Positions 54,717 through 63,983 are shown, counted from the stretch's first letter. The stretch: 64,000 bases of DNA from Rhizobiales bacterium Ga0077548 (GCA_001464215.1 LNEZ01000027.1:1-64000); one strand, 5' to 3'. Program-made: numbers and translations. Notes: a model not told the origin generated them from the letters alone.

Positions 54717-55759
54717 TGAGTAACGAGCCTGAAATCCTGTTCGAGCGGCAAGGCTGCGCGGGCTTCGTCACGCTCAATCGTCCGTATGCGCTGAACGCTG
54801 CGACCGACAACATGGTGCGGCAGTTAGCCAAGCAACTCGATCTCTGGGAGAACGACAGCGCGATTGATCGCATCGTGGTGAAGGCCGCTGGTGACCGCGC
54901 CTTCTGCGCGGGCGGCGATATCCGCGCGCTTTACGAACAATACAAAGCAGGCGAGGTGCAGAAGTCGATCGATTTCTGGCGCGTCGAATACACACTCAAT
55001 CACCGCATCAAGCATTATCCGAAACCGTATATCGCGCTGATCGACGGCATCGTGATGGGCGGCGGCGTCGGCCTGTCGCTCCACGGCACACATCGCGTGG
55101 CCGGCGACAACTATTCCTTCGCTTATCCCGAAGTCGGCATCGGCTTTTTTCCGGATGTGGGCGCGACACACGTGCTGCCGCGGCTGCCCGGCAAGATCGG
55201 GATGTGGATCGGGCTCACCGGCTGGCGCGTGAACGCGGACGATGGCGTCTATTGCGGGCTGGCGACGCACCGCGTCGCGTCTTCGCAATTTCCCGAGCTG
55301 GAGCGCGCGCTGACCACCGATGAAAGTGTTAGTGAGATTCTCAAAACCTTTTCGATCAGCCGGCACAAAAGCAAACTTGAAGAAGAGCATCCGCTGATCG
55401 ACCGCATTTTCACGCTGCCTTCGGTCGAGGAAATCCTCGGCGCGCTCGACGGCGAGATGAACGAGTTTGCGTCCCAGCTTGCGCGTGCGATGCGCCAGAA
55501 GTCGCCGCTCAGCCTCAAGATTGCCTTCGAGCAGGTGCAGCGTGGCGGCAAGCTCGATTTTGCCGAGGCGATGGCGACCGAATTCCGGATCGTCAATCGC
55601 GTGGCAAAGGAGCCGGAATTTTACGAAGGTATCCGTGCGGTCGTGATCGACAAGGACAATGCGCCGAAATGGAATCCCGCTTCGCTCGAGGGAGTGGGCG
55701 AGAATAAGGTGGCATCGTACTTCGCGCCGTTGCCTGCGGCTGAGGAATTGAAACTGTGA
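54716..55759 (+). CDS. 3-hydroxyisobutyryl-CoA hydrolase (enoyl-CoA hydratase/isomerase family)
   Basis: 347 residues, the typical HIBCH length (versus 260 for simple hydratases). Crotonase-fold landmarks: AGGDIRALYEQYKAGEV after AFC, DGIVMGGGVGLSLHGTHRVA (oxyanion hole) and PEVGIGFFPDVGATHVLPRL with the conserved Glu. The C-terminal extension characteristic of HIBCH is present. It releases 3-hydroxyisobutyrate from its CoA ester in valine degradation. Its ATG overlaps the stop of the interrupted dehydrogenase reading frame (TGATG), so the pair was translationally coupled. Confidence 0.9.
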   Translation: MSNEPEILFERQGCAGFVTLNRPYALNAATDNMVRQLAKQLDLWENDSAIDRIVVKAAGDRAFCAGGDIRALYEQYKAGEVQKSIDFWRVEYTLNHRIKHYPKPYIALIDGIVMGGGVGLSLHGTHRVAGDNYSFAYPEVGIGFFPDVGATHVLPRLPGKIGMWIGLTGWRVNADDGVYCGLATHRVASSQFPELERALTTDESVSEILKTFSISRHKSKLEEEHPLIDRIFTLPSVEEILGALDGEMNEFASQLARAMRQKSPLSLKIAFEQVQRGGKLDFAEAMATEFRIVNRVAKEPEFYEGIRAVVIDKDNAPKWNPASLEGVGENKVASYFAPLPAAEELKL

Positions 55760-56181
55760 GCCTCTATGAAGATCCGCTCGAAGAAGCGATCGGCCGCGAC
55801 TCGGTGAAGATCAAGCCGTGGCGGCAGAAGCTGATTTATTTCCAGCGCATCGCCGGCGGCTTCATGATGGTGAAGGGGATGATCGGCTGGGCGATCATCT
55901 GCGGGCTGCCGCTCGGTACACCGTTTTTGATGATGCGGATGCACGCGAAGGCGTGGACGATTTTCTTTTCCGTGATCGATGTGGTCGCAGGAGTCGCGCT
56001 GTGGCTCGGCTCGGCGTGGGGTGCCACGCTCTGGCTCTTGGTGGTCGCGACCCAGATTTCAGCGGATATCGTTTTCGCGGAGCTTGCGGGCTTGCTCGTG
56101 CTGCTCACGATCCTCGAAGTTCTGTTCGTCGCGGTCTATGTGTTCATGCGATTCAAGGTCTACGAAGAAGATAATCAATAA
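55756..56181 (+). CDS. DUF6163-type small membrane protein in the valine operon
   Basis: 141 residues starting at GTG 55756, overlapping the preceding stop by 4 nt. Three or four helices (about 33-55, 62-85, 88-110, 112-135). N-terminal text PWRQKLIYFQRIAGGFMMVK and C-terminal FMRFKVYEE are conserved in a small rhizobial family (DUF6163 by recall). Tight coupling to HIBCH and the following dehydrogenase suggests a role in branched-chain acid metabolism or transport, but nothing in the sequence shows it. Confidence 0.75.
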   Translation: MSLYEDPLEEAIGRDSVKIKPWRQKLIYFQRIAGGFMMVKGMIGWAIICGLPLGTPFLMMRMHAKAWTIFFSVIDVVAGVALWLGSAWGATLWLLVVATQISADIVFAELAGLLVLLTILEVLFVAVYVFMRFKVYEEDNQ

Positions 56182-56200
56182 AATTCCGGGAGGTTCTTCC

Positions 56201-57088
56201 ATGGCGAAAATCGGATTCATCGGGCTCGGCAATATGGGTTTGCCGATGGCGCAGAATCTTCTGAAAGCTGGTCACGAAGTCACCGGCTTCGACGTAAGTC
56301 CGGCCGCGCCCTCTAAACTCGCGGAAGCGGGCGGCAAGACCGCAAAAGAAATCGGCGACGCGGCGGCGGGCATGGATGTCGTGGTCACGATGTTGCCCGC
56401 GGGCCAGCACGTGCGCGACGTTTATCTCGGCAATGGCGGCGTCTTCGCGCGCGCGAAGCCGGGCGCCGTCTTCATCGACTGCTCGACTATCGACGTTGAA
56501 ACCGCCCGCGCGGTGATCGGGGAGGCTTCGAAAAAAGGCTTCCTCATGCTGGATGCGCCGGTGTCCGGCGGTGTCGGCGGCGCGCAAGGCGGGACACTTA
56601 CATTCATGGTCGGCGGCTCGGACGCGGCCTTTGCGAAGGCGCAGCCAATTCTAGAGAAGATGGGCAAGACCATCGTGCACGCGGGTGCTGCCGGTGCGGG
56701 GCAGGCGGCAAAGATCTGCAACAACATGATCCTCGGTATTTCGATGATCGCGGTCTCCGAAGCCTTCGTGCTTGCGGAGAAGCTAGGGTTAGACAAGCAG
56801 AAGCTGTTCGACATTTCGTCGAAATCTTCCGGCCAGTGCTGGTCGATGACGACTTATTGCCCGGTGCCGGGTCCGGTGCCGACTTCGCCTGCGAACCGCG
56901 ATTATGCGGCGGGGTTCACGGCCGCGATGATGCTCAAGGATTTGAAACTATCGCAGGAAGCTGCGAAGGCCGCAGGCGCCTCGACGCCGTTAGGTGCGAA
57001 TGCTTCCGCGCTCTATCAGAAATATGCCGACAGCGGCGAGGCGGGCAAAGACTTCTCCGGCATCATCAACTATCTGCGGGGGTCGTAG
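56201..57088 (+). CDS. mmsB: 3-hydroxyisobutyrate dehydrogenase
   Basis: 295 residues from ATG 56201, preceded by GGGAGG; the frame is open upstream but overlaps the previous gene. Rossmann motif GFIGLGNMGLPMAQNLLKAG, substrate region PVSGGVGGAQGGTLTFMVGG, catalytic Lys in GAGQAAKICNNMIL and the C-terminal KDLKLSQEAAKAAG are all present. It oxidises 3-hydroxyisobutyrate to methylmalonate semialdehyde with NAD+. It follows the hydrolase and the DUF6163 gene. The next enzyme (methylmalonate-semialdehyde dehydrogenase) is not in the window. Confidence 0.94.
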   Translation: MAKIGFIGLGNMGLPMAQNLLKAGHEVTGFDVSPAAPSKLAEAGGKTAKEIGDAAAGMDVVVTMLPAGQHVRDVYLGNGGVFARAKPGAVFIDCSTIDVETARAVIGEASKKGFLMLDAPVSGGVGGAQGGTLTFMVGGSDAAFAKAQPILEKMGKTIVHAGAAGAGQAAKICNNMILGISMIAVSEAFVLAEKLGLDKQKLFDISSKSSGQCWSMTTYCPVPGPVPTSPANRDYAAGFTAAMMLKDLKLSQEAAKAAGASTPLGANASALYQKYADSGEAGKDFSGIINYLRGS

Positions 57089-57094
57089 CCGGAA

Positions 57095-57994
57095 ATGCAC
57101 GGCGGGCACGATCACGCGCATGGCGGCCATTCGCACGGCCCCGCGCGTCATGATCGTGCCTTTGCAATTGGTATCGCACTCAATCTGGCTTTCGTCGCCG
57201 CCGAATTATTCTTCGGCTTTCTTTCGCAATCGCTCGCGCTCATTGCGGACGCGGGACACAATCTTTCCGACGTTGCGGGGTTGCTGATCGCGTGGTTTGC
57301 GGCATGGCTTGCGCGAAAACCCGCGACCGCGCTTCGTACTTACGGTTATCGCCGTGCGTCCATTCTCGCGGCACTCGCCAATGCCGCATTGCTGATCGCC
57401 GCCGTGATCTGGATCGTGGTCGAGGCCGTACAGCGGTTCTTCATGCCGCAGCCGGTCGCGAGCATGACGGTTATTATCGTTGCCGCCATCGGTGTCGTCA
57501 TAAATACGGCGACCGCGCTTCTGTTCATGCGCGGACGCGAACACGACATCAATATTCAGGGTGCATTTCTGCACATGGCGGCGGACGCAGCCGTGTCGCT
57601 TGGCGTCGCCGCGGCCGGGATTCTCATTCTCTACACAAACTGGTTCTGGTTCGATCCCGCGATCAGCATCCTGATCGCTGTGGTGATCCTCTGGAGCACA
57701 TGGTCGCTCGCGCGCGACAGCGTGAACATGGCGCTCGACATGGTGCCGCCGCGCATCGACCGGGGAGAGGTGGAGAAATATCTGGCTGAGCTACCGGGCG
57801 TCACCAACGTGCATCATCTGCACATCTGGGCGATGAGCACGACGGAAGTCGCGTTGACCGTGCATCTGGTGCGGCCTAACGCGCCGCTCGACGACGCATT
57901 TCTCAAGGTTGCCTGCGATGGGCTCAAACGTAGTTTCGGAATCGTGCACGCGACGTTCCAGATTGAAGCAGGTGACGGCGCGCTTCCGTGCTGA
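57095..57994 (+). CDS. Cation diffusion facilitator (CzcD/ZitB-type zinc exporter)
   Basis: 299 residues, with His-rich N-terminus HGGHDHAHGGHSHG, six membrane helices and a cytoplasmic C-terminal domain (about 205-295: MVPPRIDRGEVEKYLAELPG, HHLHIWAMST). The transport site is formed by ADAGHNLSDVAG (TM2) and HMAADAAVSLG (TM5), the H-D/H-D set typical of zinc exporters. It exports Zn2+ (perhaps Co/Cd) in exchange for H+. It starts 6 nt after mmsB, so it may be co-transcribed with the valine genes. Confidence 0.93.
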   Translation: MHGGHDHAHGGHSHGPARHDRAFAIGIALNLAFVAAELFFGFLSQSLALIADAGHNLSDVAGLLIAWFAAWLARKPATALRTYGYRRASILAALANAALLIAAVIWIVVEAVQRFFMPQPVASMTVIIVAAIGVVINTATALLFMRGREHDINIQGAFLHMAADAAVSLGVAAAGILILYTNWFWFDPAISILIAVVILWSTWSLARDSVNMALDMVPPRIDRGEVEKYLAELPGVTNVHHLHIWAMSTTEVALTVHLVRPNAPLDDAFLKVACDGLKRSFGIVHATFQIEAGDGALPC

Positions 57995-58105
57995 AACGCT
58001 ACAAGATTGCGTTTTACAAGGGTTTTCCGCGCTTCATAAAGGAATTGGCAAGGCTGATTCCTGACCTTCCATTTATCATTCAATTTAAGGCTTCCTTTTC
58101 GCGTC

Positions 58106-58115
58106 TTGTGTACAA
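58106..58115. promoter_or_regulatory. Palindrome TTGT-GT-ACAA, candidate LdtR operator
   Basis: TTGT (58106-58109) and ACAA (58112-58115) are symmetric, 60 nt before the LdtR-like start. MarR-type regulators often bind TTGnnnnCAA-like half-sites and autoregulate. Assignment rests on position. Confidence 0.35.
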
Positions 58116-58174
58116 AGATGCCCAACGAGCGGGGACCACTCCGCCGCCAAGAACGAACACACGGGGCGTAGAAC

Positions 58175-58687
58175 ATGAAAAACGTAGCGCGCGCGGCGGA
58201 AGCCCGCGAACCGCTTGATACATTCGAAGAGCTGAAGACGCCTTATCTCGAGGCGTTGACGCTGGTGGAGCGGCTGCATCGCCGCCTGCTCGATGTCATC
58301 AAGGACGAATTCGATCGTCGCGGCCGTTCGGACATCAACAGCGTGCAGGCGCTCTTGCTGTTCAATATCGGCGGCAGCGAACTGACGGCCGGAGAACTGC
58401 GCACGCGCGGTTATTATCTCGGCTCGAACGTTTCCTATAACCTGAAGAAGCTCGTCGAAATGGGCTACTTGCATCACCAGCGTTCGCGGGTCGACCGCCG
58501 TTCGGTGCGCATCAGCCTCACCGACAAGGGCAAGGAAGTTCACGAGATCGTCGAAGAGCTTTACCAGAAGCACATTCGCACGCTCGAGAAAGTCGGCGGC
58601 ATCGGCTCGGAAGACCTTCAGATTTTGAACAAGGCCTTGCAGCGCCTCGAACGCTTCTGGACCGACCAGATCCTCTATCGCCTCTAA
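58175..58687 (+). CDS. ldtR: MarR-family regulator, LdtR type
   Basis: 170 residues. The winged helix-turn-helix (about 60-130) has NSVQALLLFNIGGSELTAGE, the recognition-helix region YYLGSNVSYNLKKLVEMGYL and the wing RSRVDRRSVRISLTDKG, matching LdtR of Liberibacter and Sinorhizobium (recalled). LdtR activates an L,D-transpeptidase gene and affects cell-wall stress and motility. Its target genes are not adjacent. The promoter region lies between the CDF stop (57994) and 58175. It ends in a strong terminator. Confidence 0.88.
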   Translation: MKNVARAAEAREPLDTFEELKTPYLEALTLVERLHRRLLDVIKDEFDRRGRSDINSVQALLLFNIGGSELTAGELRTRGYYLGSNVSYNLKKLVEMGYLHHQRSRVDRRSVRISLTDKGKEVHEIVEELYQKHIRTLEKVGGIGSEDLQILNKALQRLERFWTDQILYRL

Positions 58688-58710
58688 GACCTGCTAAGAC
58701 GCATTACAGA

Positions 58711-58741
58711 CATGGCCGGGCTTGTCCCGGCCATTTTTTTT
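58711..58741 (+). terminator. Rho-independent terminator of ldtR
   Basis: ATGGCCGGG, loop CTTGT, CCCGGCCAT, then eight Ts, about 25 nt after the ldtR stop. Confidence 0.9.
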
Positions 58742-58746
58742 AAGCG

Positions 58747-58881
58747 CTACGAAGCGGCCTTGGGCGTGGACTCCGCCATGCGATTGTCGCACTCCGCGCA
58801 AATGAATGTAGTTGTGCGCGGCGTTGTAACGGACACTCGCATAGGTATTTTACAATATGGGCAAATTGGCCTGTTCGGCAT
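58747..58881 (-). CDS. Very short zinc-ribbon-like protein (44 residues)
   Basis: An open frame with ATG 58881 and TAG at 58747. It contains CPYC near residue 7 and CAEC near residue 28, separated by a TTPRTTTFI linker, ending MAESTPKAAS. Two CxxC knuckles at this distance form a classic zinc ribbon. GAGAG lies about 10 nt upstream. The 3' end runs into the ldtR terminator from the other side. I know no named family; such small ribbons bind nucleic acids or proteins. Coding status is inferred from the ordered CxxC pair. Confidence 0.55.
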   Translation of the reverse strand: MPNRPICPYCKIPMRVSVTTPRTTTFICAECDNRMAESTPKAAS

Positions 58882-59184
58882 GACGTAGCACTCTCTACCA
58901 CTCCCGCGTTCAATTATCGCTTCGATGAATTCTCGGGTCTGTTAGATAGGAGTCACTGTCGGCCGCTTCACTGCAACGCAACGTATTGCTTCCCCCATTG
59001 GACTAAATGCTCTGTTAGGTCCTTTACAAAGCAGATTTTGGAACTCACCTATAACAGTGTTTCTCTCACGGGAGCCTCAATTATGTGGTAGCCTGTAATT
59101 TCGGTTTCCGCTGTGGGCGTGCGTCGGGCGCGCTAGTTAAACACAACGGTCTCTGCCCCTCCGGAGGGCAAGCAGGGACCGCTA
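58882..59184. other. Intergenic region upstream of the Crp/Fnr gene
   Basis: 303 bases, more AT-rich than the flanks. A hairpin-capable stretch GCCCCTCCGGAGGGC (59155-59169) sits in the untranslated leader just before the AGGGA ribosome-binding site (59174-59178). No gene, tRNA or terminator was found. The promoter of the short zinc-ribbon gene must also lie here. Confidence 0.4.
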
Positions 59185-59805
59185 ATGGAAACCGCCGTTT
59201 TTTCCACCAATTTCATGCTCGCGAGTCTGCCGCAGGACGAACGCTCAGCGTTGGCGCCACTACTGAAAGAAGTGAAAATAAAGATCGGGACCGTTTTGCA
59301 GGAAGACGGCATCGAGATCGAACACATATACTTCCCGATATCGGGGATGGTTTCTGTTTTGATTGCTACCGCCAGCGGGGATCTCATTGAAACCGCGCTG
59401 ATCGGCAAAGAGGGCATTGTCAATTCTTTTGCCGGCGTCGGCGTGCGAAAAGGATTCAATCGCACCATCATGCAGGTGTCAGGCGCAGCTTACCGCGTCG
59501 ATGTGCAGGCTTTCACAAAAGTAATTCAAACGCTGCCAATGGTTCGCTCACGTATTGATCGCTATCATGCGTTCTTGCTGGTGCAGTCGCAGCAAACCGC
59601 GGCTTGCAATTTACTGCATACAGTCGATACGCGATTGTGCCGTTGGCTCTCTCAAGTGCGAGATCGGGTCGAAACGAATTCGTTCGATTTGACGCAAGAA
59701 TTCATCGCCCAGATGCTCGGGGTTTCACGTCCTACCGTGAATTTGGCTTTAAGCCAGCTCAAAGCTGCAAAGTTCATTCATACACATCGGGGGGGGTCAA
59801 AGTGA
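59185..59805 (+). CDS. Crp/Fnr-family regulator, frameshifted near the C-terminus
   Basis: 206 residues as read. A cNMP-binding fold (about 15-130: KIGTVLQEDGIEIEHIYFPI, GKEGIVNSFAGVG) is followed by a Crp-type helix-turn-helix (about 160-200: TQEFIAQMLGVSRPTVNLAL). The protein stops abnormally after KFIHTHRGG, with SK and then a stop. In another frame the expected family ending (GVKVIDSKGLEAS then ACECYALLKDK) continues to TGA 59882. One added G in the G8 run at 59789-59796 would restore a 232-residue protein. The DNA-binding part is intact, so the truncated form may still work. No FNR-type cysteines. Confidence 0.82.
   Translation: METAVFSTNFMLASLPQDERSALAPLLKEVKIKIGTVLQEDGIEIEHIYFPISGMVSVLIATASGDLIETALIGKEGIVNSFAGVGVRKGFNRTIMQVSGAAYRVDVQAFTKVIQTLPMVRSRIDRYHAFLLVQSQQTAACNLLHTVDTRLCRWLSQVRDRVETNSFDLTQEFIAQMLGVSRPTVNLALSQLKAAKFIHTHRGGSK
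59789..59796 (+). repeat. G8 homopolymer at the frameshift point
   Basis: Eight consecutive G inside codons for HTHRGG. The number of Gs decides whether the Crp/Fnr gene ends at 59805 or 59882. It is either a slippage-prone tract in the cell or a sequencing/assembly indel. Confidence 0.8.
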
Positions 59806-59887
59806 TTGATTCAAAAGGATTGGAGGCGAGCGCCTGCGAATGCTATGCGCTTTTGAAAGACAAAATGAAAAGCATCCTCTGAGTACA

Positions 59888-62236
59888 TCAAGCTGCTTTT
59901 TTGCCGCGCGGCTCCGACTTGAGCCACGGGCTCCACGGCTCGGGCGGAAGCAAATCGCCGCTGATCCAGACCGGCTGCACGATGCCGTGTTTGTCGATGC
60001 GGCCGATGGCGGCGGGTTTATGCAGATGCTGGTTCTTCGCATCCATCTGCACGCGGAAGCCGCTCGGCGCATCGAGAGTGAGGCCGCTCAGCGCTTCACG
60101 CACCTTGTTCGGGTCGAGCGTGCCCGCTTTCTCGACCGCCGCCGCCCAGAAATGAAAGCCGAGCCAGGTCGCTTCCATCGGATCGTTCGCAATCGCTTTC
60201 GGGTCGCCAGAAAAATCTCGCCACGCTGAAATGAAGTCGCGGTTCGTCGTGGAGTCCATTTCATGCAGATAATTCCAGGCAACGTAATGCCCGGTCATGT
60301 TCGCGCGAGGAAGCGCGGGCAATTCCGCTTCGCCGATGGAGAGCGACATCACCGGCAACACTTCGGCGGTCAGGCCTGCGCGGGCAAACTCCCGATAAAA
60401 ATGCACGTTGGAATCGCCCGAGATCGTGGAGATCACCGCGGACTGCCCACCGGCTGCGAATTTTCGCAAATCGCCAATCGTGTTGCGCCAGTCGGTTTGA
60501 CCGAAGGGTGCGAAATATTCCTCGACATCGGCACCCGCAATGCCGGCCTTCGCAAGATAATTCCGGATGATCGCGTTCGTGGTGCGCGGATAAATATAAT
60601 CCGTGCCGATCAAGAAAAATTTCTGGCGATGCATTCGCCGGAGATAGTCGATCGCGGGTAGTGCCTGCTGTCGCGGTGTGCCGCCCATGTAGAAGATGCT
60701 CGGCGACTGTTCTTCGCCTTCGTATTGGCTCGGGTAAAATAGCAAACTGTTCGCCCATTCGACGACGGGAAGCACTTGTTTCCGCGAAGCTGAAGTCCAG
60801 CAGCCGAAGATCGCGGCCACCTTGTGCTCGGTCAGCATGGTGCGTGCCTGATCGGCGTAGAGCTTCCAGTCGGAGCGGGGGTTCATGATCACGGCTTCGA
60901 CCGGACGCCCGAGCAGTCCGCCGCGCTCGTTGAGTTGTTCGATCAGCATGACGAGGAGCGATTGCAGCGGCCGCTCGCTTGCGGTCATGGTGCCGGAAAG
61001 TGAGTGCAGGATACCGACCTTGATCGCGCCGCTATCCAAGTTCGCGAAGTAACGCTCGACCGCATCCAGCATCCATTGCGAGCGGTCGATCAGATCGTTC
61101 GCTGTGGTCAGCACGGACTCGCCGGCGTCTTCGACCTGTGTCACAGCGGATGAAATCTCAGGCAGCGCACCGCCGACGCCATCCGCCACCTTCACCGCGC
61201 GGTCGCTGATGTGGCGGAGTTCGTCGGCCTGATGGTCGAGGTGAGCTGTCATAACGCGGCTGGTCTCGCTCATGCTGCCGACGCTCGCCGAGACCGCATT
61301 GATCGCGCTCACGGTGTCTTCGACGGCCTGCTGAATGTCGCCGATCTGCGCGTCGATATTGCCGGTCGCTTTCGCAGTTTGTGCGGCCAGCGCCTTCACT
61401 TCGCTTGCGACCACCGAGAAGCCTTTGCCCGCTTCGCCCGCGCGCGAGGCTTCGATGTGTGCGTTCAGTGCCAAGAGCGAAGTCTTGTCGGCAATCGCCT
61501 GAATGGATTTCACCACCTCGTCGATTTCGGAAGCAGCGGCGGAAAGGCTGCGCACGATCCGGTCGGTCCGATCGAGATCGGAAATGGTCTGGGCGGTGGC
61601 TTTCTGGGCCGCTGAAATCTGCACCGTGGAGTCGTCGAGCAGCTTGAGCAGTTTGTTCGCGGAGTCGGCAACGGCTTCGGAGTCGCGTGCGGCGGAGGTC
61701 GCCGTTGCGGAGGCATCGGTCACTTGCGCACGCATCCGGAGGTTTCGCGCGGCAAGTTCGTTCGCGGTGACACGGATTTCTTCGCCAGCCGCGGCAAAGG
61801 TGGTGAGCACCTCGTCGATGGCGGTACGGAATTTCTTGGTGAAGAAGACGCGCCCCGCGTGCCGCAGCCGCGCCTCGTCCTGCCGCGAGCGCTGATCGGC
61901 GGCGAGGGCATCGGCATCTAACAAAGTCTTCCGCATCGCTTCTGCGGCAGCCGCGAGCTTCTCGAAAGTCGGGCCGTCGCTCGTCGTGGGCAATTCCGCA
62001 AAGCGGTCGCCCTGCGAGATGCGCGAGATGGCGTCGGTCAGCGAGCCGTACTTGCGGTCCACAATCCACGCGCCGAGCAGCGACAGGCAGCCAGCCGCAA
62101 TCAGTCCCGGCACGATGCCGAGATAAAGCGTCGCGTATCCGGTCAACGCGGAAGCGAGGAACACCGGAAGCGCAATGCGTAACGCCGGCAGTTTTGGGGC
62201 AGGCAATTTCGTGCCGGCAGGCTCCGGCATCTTCAC
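59888..62236 (-). CDS. MCP signalling domain fused to a urea/amide-binding (UrtA/AmiC-like) domain
   Basis: 782 residues. Two N-terminal membrane helices (about 20-57) have a very short loop. A HAMP-like stretch and coiled-coil MCP region follow (about 60-400) with the hairpin tip [20 protein letters not shown] (slightly off consensus). Residues about 408-770 are a type 1 periplasmic-binding fold ([52 protein letters not shown]) closely resembling UrtA, FmdD and AmiC. With both ends on the same membrane side, the binding domain should be cytosolic, next to the signalling helices. It probably senses urea or short amides. Confidence 0.82.
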   Translation of the reverse strand: MKMPEPAGTKLPAPKLPALRIALPVFLASALTGYATLYLGIVPGLIAAGCLSLLGAWIVDRKYGSLTDAISRISQGDRFAELPTTSDGPTFEKLAAAAEAMRKTLLDADALAADQRSRQDEARLRHAGRVFFTKKFRTAIDEVLTTFAAAGEEIRVTANELAARNLRMRAQVTDASATATSAARDSEAVADSANKLLKLLDDSTVQISAAQKATAQTISDLDRTDRIVRSLSAAASEIDEVVKSIQAIADKTSLLALNAHIEASRAGEAGKGFSVVASEVKALAAQTAKATGNIDAQIGDIQQAVEDTVSAINAVSASVGSMSETSRVMTAHLDHQADELRHISDRAVKVADGVGGALPEISSAVTQVEDAGESVLTTANDLIDRSQWMLDAVERYFANLDSGAIKVGILHSLSGTMTASERPLQSLLVMLIEQLNERGGLLGRPVEAVIMNPRSDWKLYADQARTMLTEHKVAAIFGCWTSASRKQVLPVVEWANSLLFYPSQYEGEEQSPSIFYMGGTPRQQALPAIDYLRRMHRQKFFLIGTDYIYPRTTNAIIRNYLAKAGIAGADVEEYFAPFGQTDWRNTIGDLRKFAAGGQSAVISTISGDSNVHFYREFARAGLTAEVLPVMSLSIGEAELPALPRANMTGHYVAWNYLHEMDSTTNRDFISAWRDFSGDPKAIANDPMEATWLGFHFWAAAVEKAGTLDPNKVREALSGLTLDAPSGFRVQMDAKNQHLHKPAAIGRIDKHGIVQPVWISGDLLPPEPWSPWLKSEPRGKKAA

Positions 62237-62408
62237 TCTCCGGCGAATCTTATGGAATCAACTGGTTCGATAAGACGTGGAGGGGTCGCGTTGTTGAAGC
62301 CCATATATTCGGCGTAGCGCCAATGATTTAGGCCGTCTTTTTGTGTCGGGTTGCAGGCGCTGGTTACAGACCGCATGGTGATGCTGCGGCGACTCGGGGG
62401 CTTTCGAA

Positions 62409-62603
62409 ATGCCCACCAAGGGTGAAGGCGAAGTGATTGTGGAAATGCGCCCCGTCGGGAACGTGGTCCGCGTTGCTGCCGTTGACGTTGCGACCGGCAC
62501 GGAGGTCGTCGTCATGGGCCCGGCTAATGCCAGCCCGCAAAGCCTTGAGCAACTGGCTATCGCCAAGCTCAGGCGCAAGCTCGCAATGGATAGGGGCAGG
62601 TAA
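62409..62603 (+). CDS. DUF6898-type small protein upstream of glyA
   Basis: 64 residues, EGEVIVEMRPVGNVVRVAAV then DVATGTEVVVMGPANASPQS then LEQLAIAKLRRKLAMDRGR. Beta-rich first half, basic C-terminal helix, no signal peptide. It is conserved in front of glyA in rhizobia (recalled as DUF6898). The 75-nt gap to glyA allows co-transcription. The function is unknown. Confidence 0.75.
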   Translation: MPTKGEGEVIVEMRPVGNVVRVAAVDVATGTEVVVMGPANASPQSLEQLAIAKLRRKLAMDRGR

Positions 62604-62678
62604 ACCCCCGCCACGCTTCTTTTTGTGGGTCGGCTATGTTAGGCCGGGCCCGTTCTCAACCTTGGCCAGGAGGCCGAA

Positions 62679-63983
62679 ATGCCCGCGACCGATCCGGTGG
62701 ATCGCAACGATGCGAACCGCTTTTTCACCGCTACGCTCGAACAGAGCGATCCCGAAATCTTCGGTGCGGTGAAGGGCGAGCTCGGTCGCCAGCGGCACGA
62801 GATCGAACTCATCGCCTCCGAGAATATCGTCTCCAAGGCGGTGCTGGAAGCGCAGGGTTCGGTGCTGACCAATAAGTATGCCGAGGGCTATCCGGGCAAC
62901 CGCTATTACGGCGGCTGCAAATGGGTCGACATCGTCGAGACGGTTGCGATCGATCGTGCGAAGAGGCTCTTCGGTTGCGGTTTCGCGAACGTGCAGCCGA
63001 ACTCCGGCAGCCAGGCCAACCAGGCCGCCTTCATGGCGGTGATGAAGCCGGGCGACACCTTCATGGGGTTGAATTTAGCTGCCGGCGGACACCTCACGCA
63101 TGGTGCGGCGGTGAATATGTCCGGCAAGTGGTTCAAGGTTGTGCCTTACAACGTGAGGCCGGACGATCACCGGATCGACTACGACGAGGTCGAGAAGCTT
63201 GCGAAAGAAAATCAGCCGAAGTTGATCGTGGCCGGTGGCTCCGCTTATCCGCGGCAGATTGATTTCGCGCGCTTCCGCAAAATCGCAGACAGTGTCGGCG
63301 CGGTTTTCATGGTGGACATGGCGCACTTCGCCGGGCTCGTCGCGGGTGGCGCGCATCCTTCGCCGTTCCCGCACGCGCATATCGTGACCGCGACTACGCA
63401 TAAAACGCTGCGCGGCCCGCGCGGCGGTCTCGTGCTCACGAATGACGAAGCGTTAGCCAAGAAGATCAACTCGGCGGTGTTTCCGGGTTTGCAGGGCGGC
63501 CCGCTGATGCACGTGATCGCAGGCAAGGCGGTTGCTTTCGCTGAAGCGTTGCAGCCTTCCTACAAGCTCTACGCAAAGAACGTGGTCGAGAATGCGAAAG
63601 CGCTTGCGGAGAATCTCCGCGCGCACGGCTTCGACATTGTCTCCGGCGGTACCGACACTCATGTGATGCTGGTCGATCTGCGTCCGAAGCGTCTCACCGG
63701 AAAGATTTCCGAGAACGCATTGGGCCGCGCCTATATCACCTGCAACAAGAACGGCATTCCGTTCGATCCCGAGAAGCCGCAAGTGACCTCGGGCATTCGC
63801 CTCGGCTCACCTGCCTGCACAACACGCGGTTTCGGTGTGAAGGAATTCCAGCTCGTCGGCGACTACATCGCGGAAGTCCTGAACGTGCTTTCGCAGAAGG
63901 GCGTCGAGGAAGACTCGATGGTCGAAGCGGCGGTGCGTGAGAAAGTCACGAAGCTTCTCGAACGCTTCCCGATCTATCAGTGA
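62679..63983 (+). CDS. glyA: Serine hydroxymethyltransferase
   Basis: 434 residues, full length, with CAGGAGG just before the ATG. Active-site blocks: [56 protein letters not shown] and the PLP-Lys in [15 protein letters not shown]. It interconverts serine and glycine and loads tetrahydrofolate with a one-carbon unit, supplying the methylene-THF that the MetF-like enzyme at 43329 would use. The gene ends 17 nt before the window edge and is complete. Confidence 0.97.
   Translation: MPATDPVDRNDANRFFTATLEQSDPEIFGAVKGELGRQRHEIELIASENIVSKAVLEAQGSVLTNKYAEGYPGNRYYGGCKWVDIVETVAIDRAKRLFGCGFANVQPNSGSQANQAAFMAVMKPGDTFMGLNLAAGGHLTHGAAVNMSGKWFKVVPYNVRPDDHRIDYDEVEKLAKENQPKLIVAGGSAYPRQIDFARFRKIADSVGAVFMVDMAHFAGLVAGGAHPSPFPHAHIVTATTHKTLRGPRGGLVLTNDEALAKKINSAVFPGLQGGPLMHVIAGKAVAFAEALQPSYKLYAKNVVENAKALAENLRAHGFDIVSGGTDTHVMLVDLRPKRLTGKISENALGRAYITCNKNGIPFDPEKPQVTSGIRLGSPACTTRGFGVKEFQLVGDYIAEVLNVLSQKGVEEDSMVEAAVREKVTKLLERFPIYQ

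Noticed and set aside
57988..58218. A 76-codon frame overlapping the end of the CDF gene and the start of ldtR
   Set aside because: It runs through the ldtR promoter and start region, and its second half is a shadow of ldtR.
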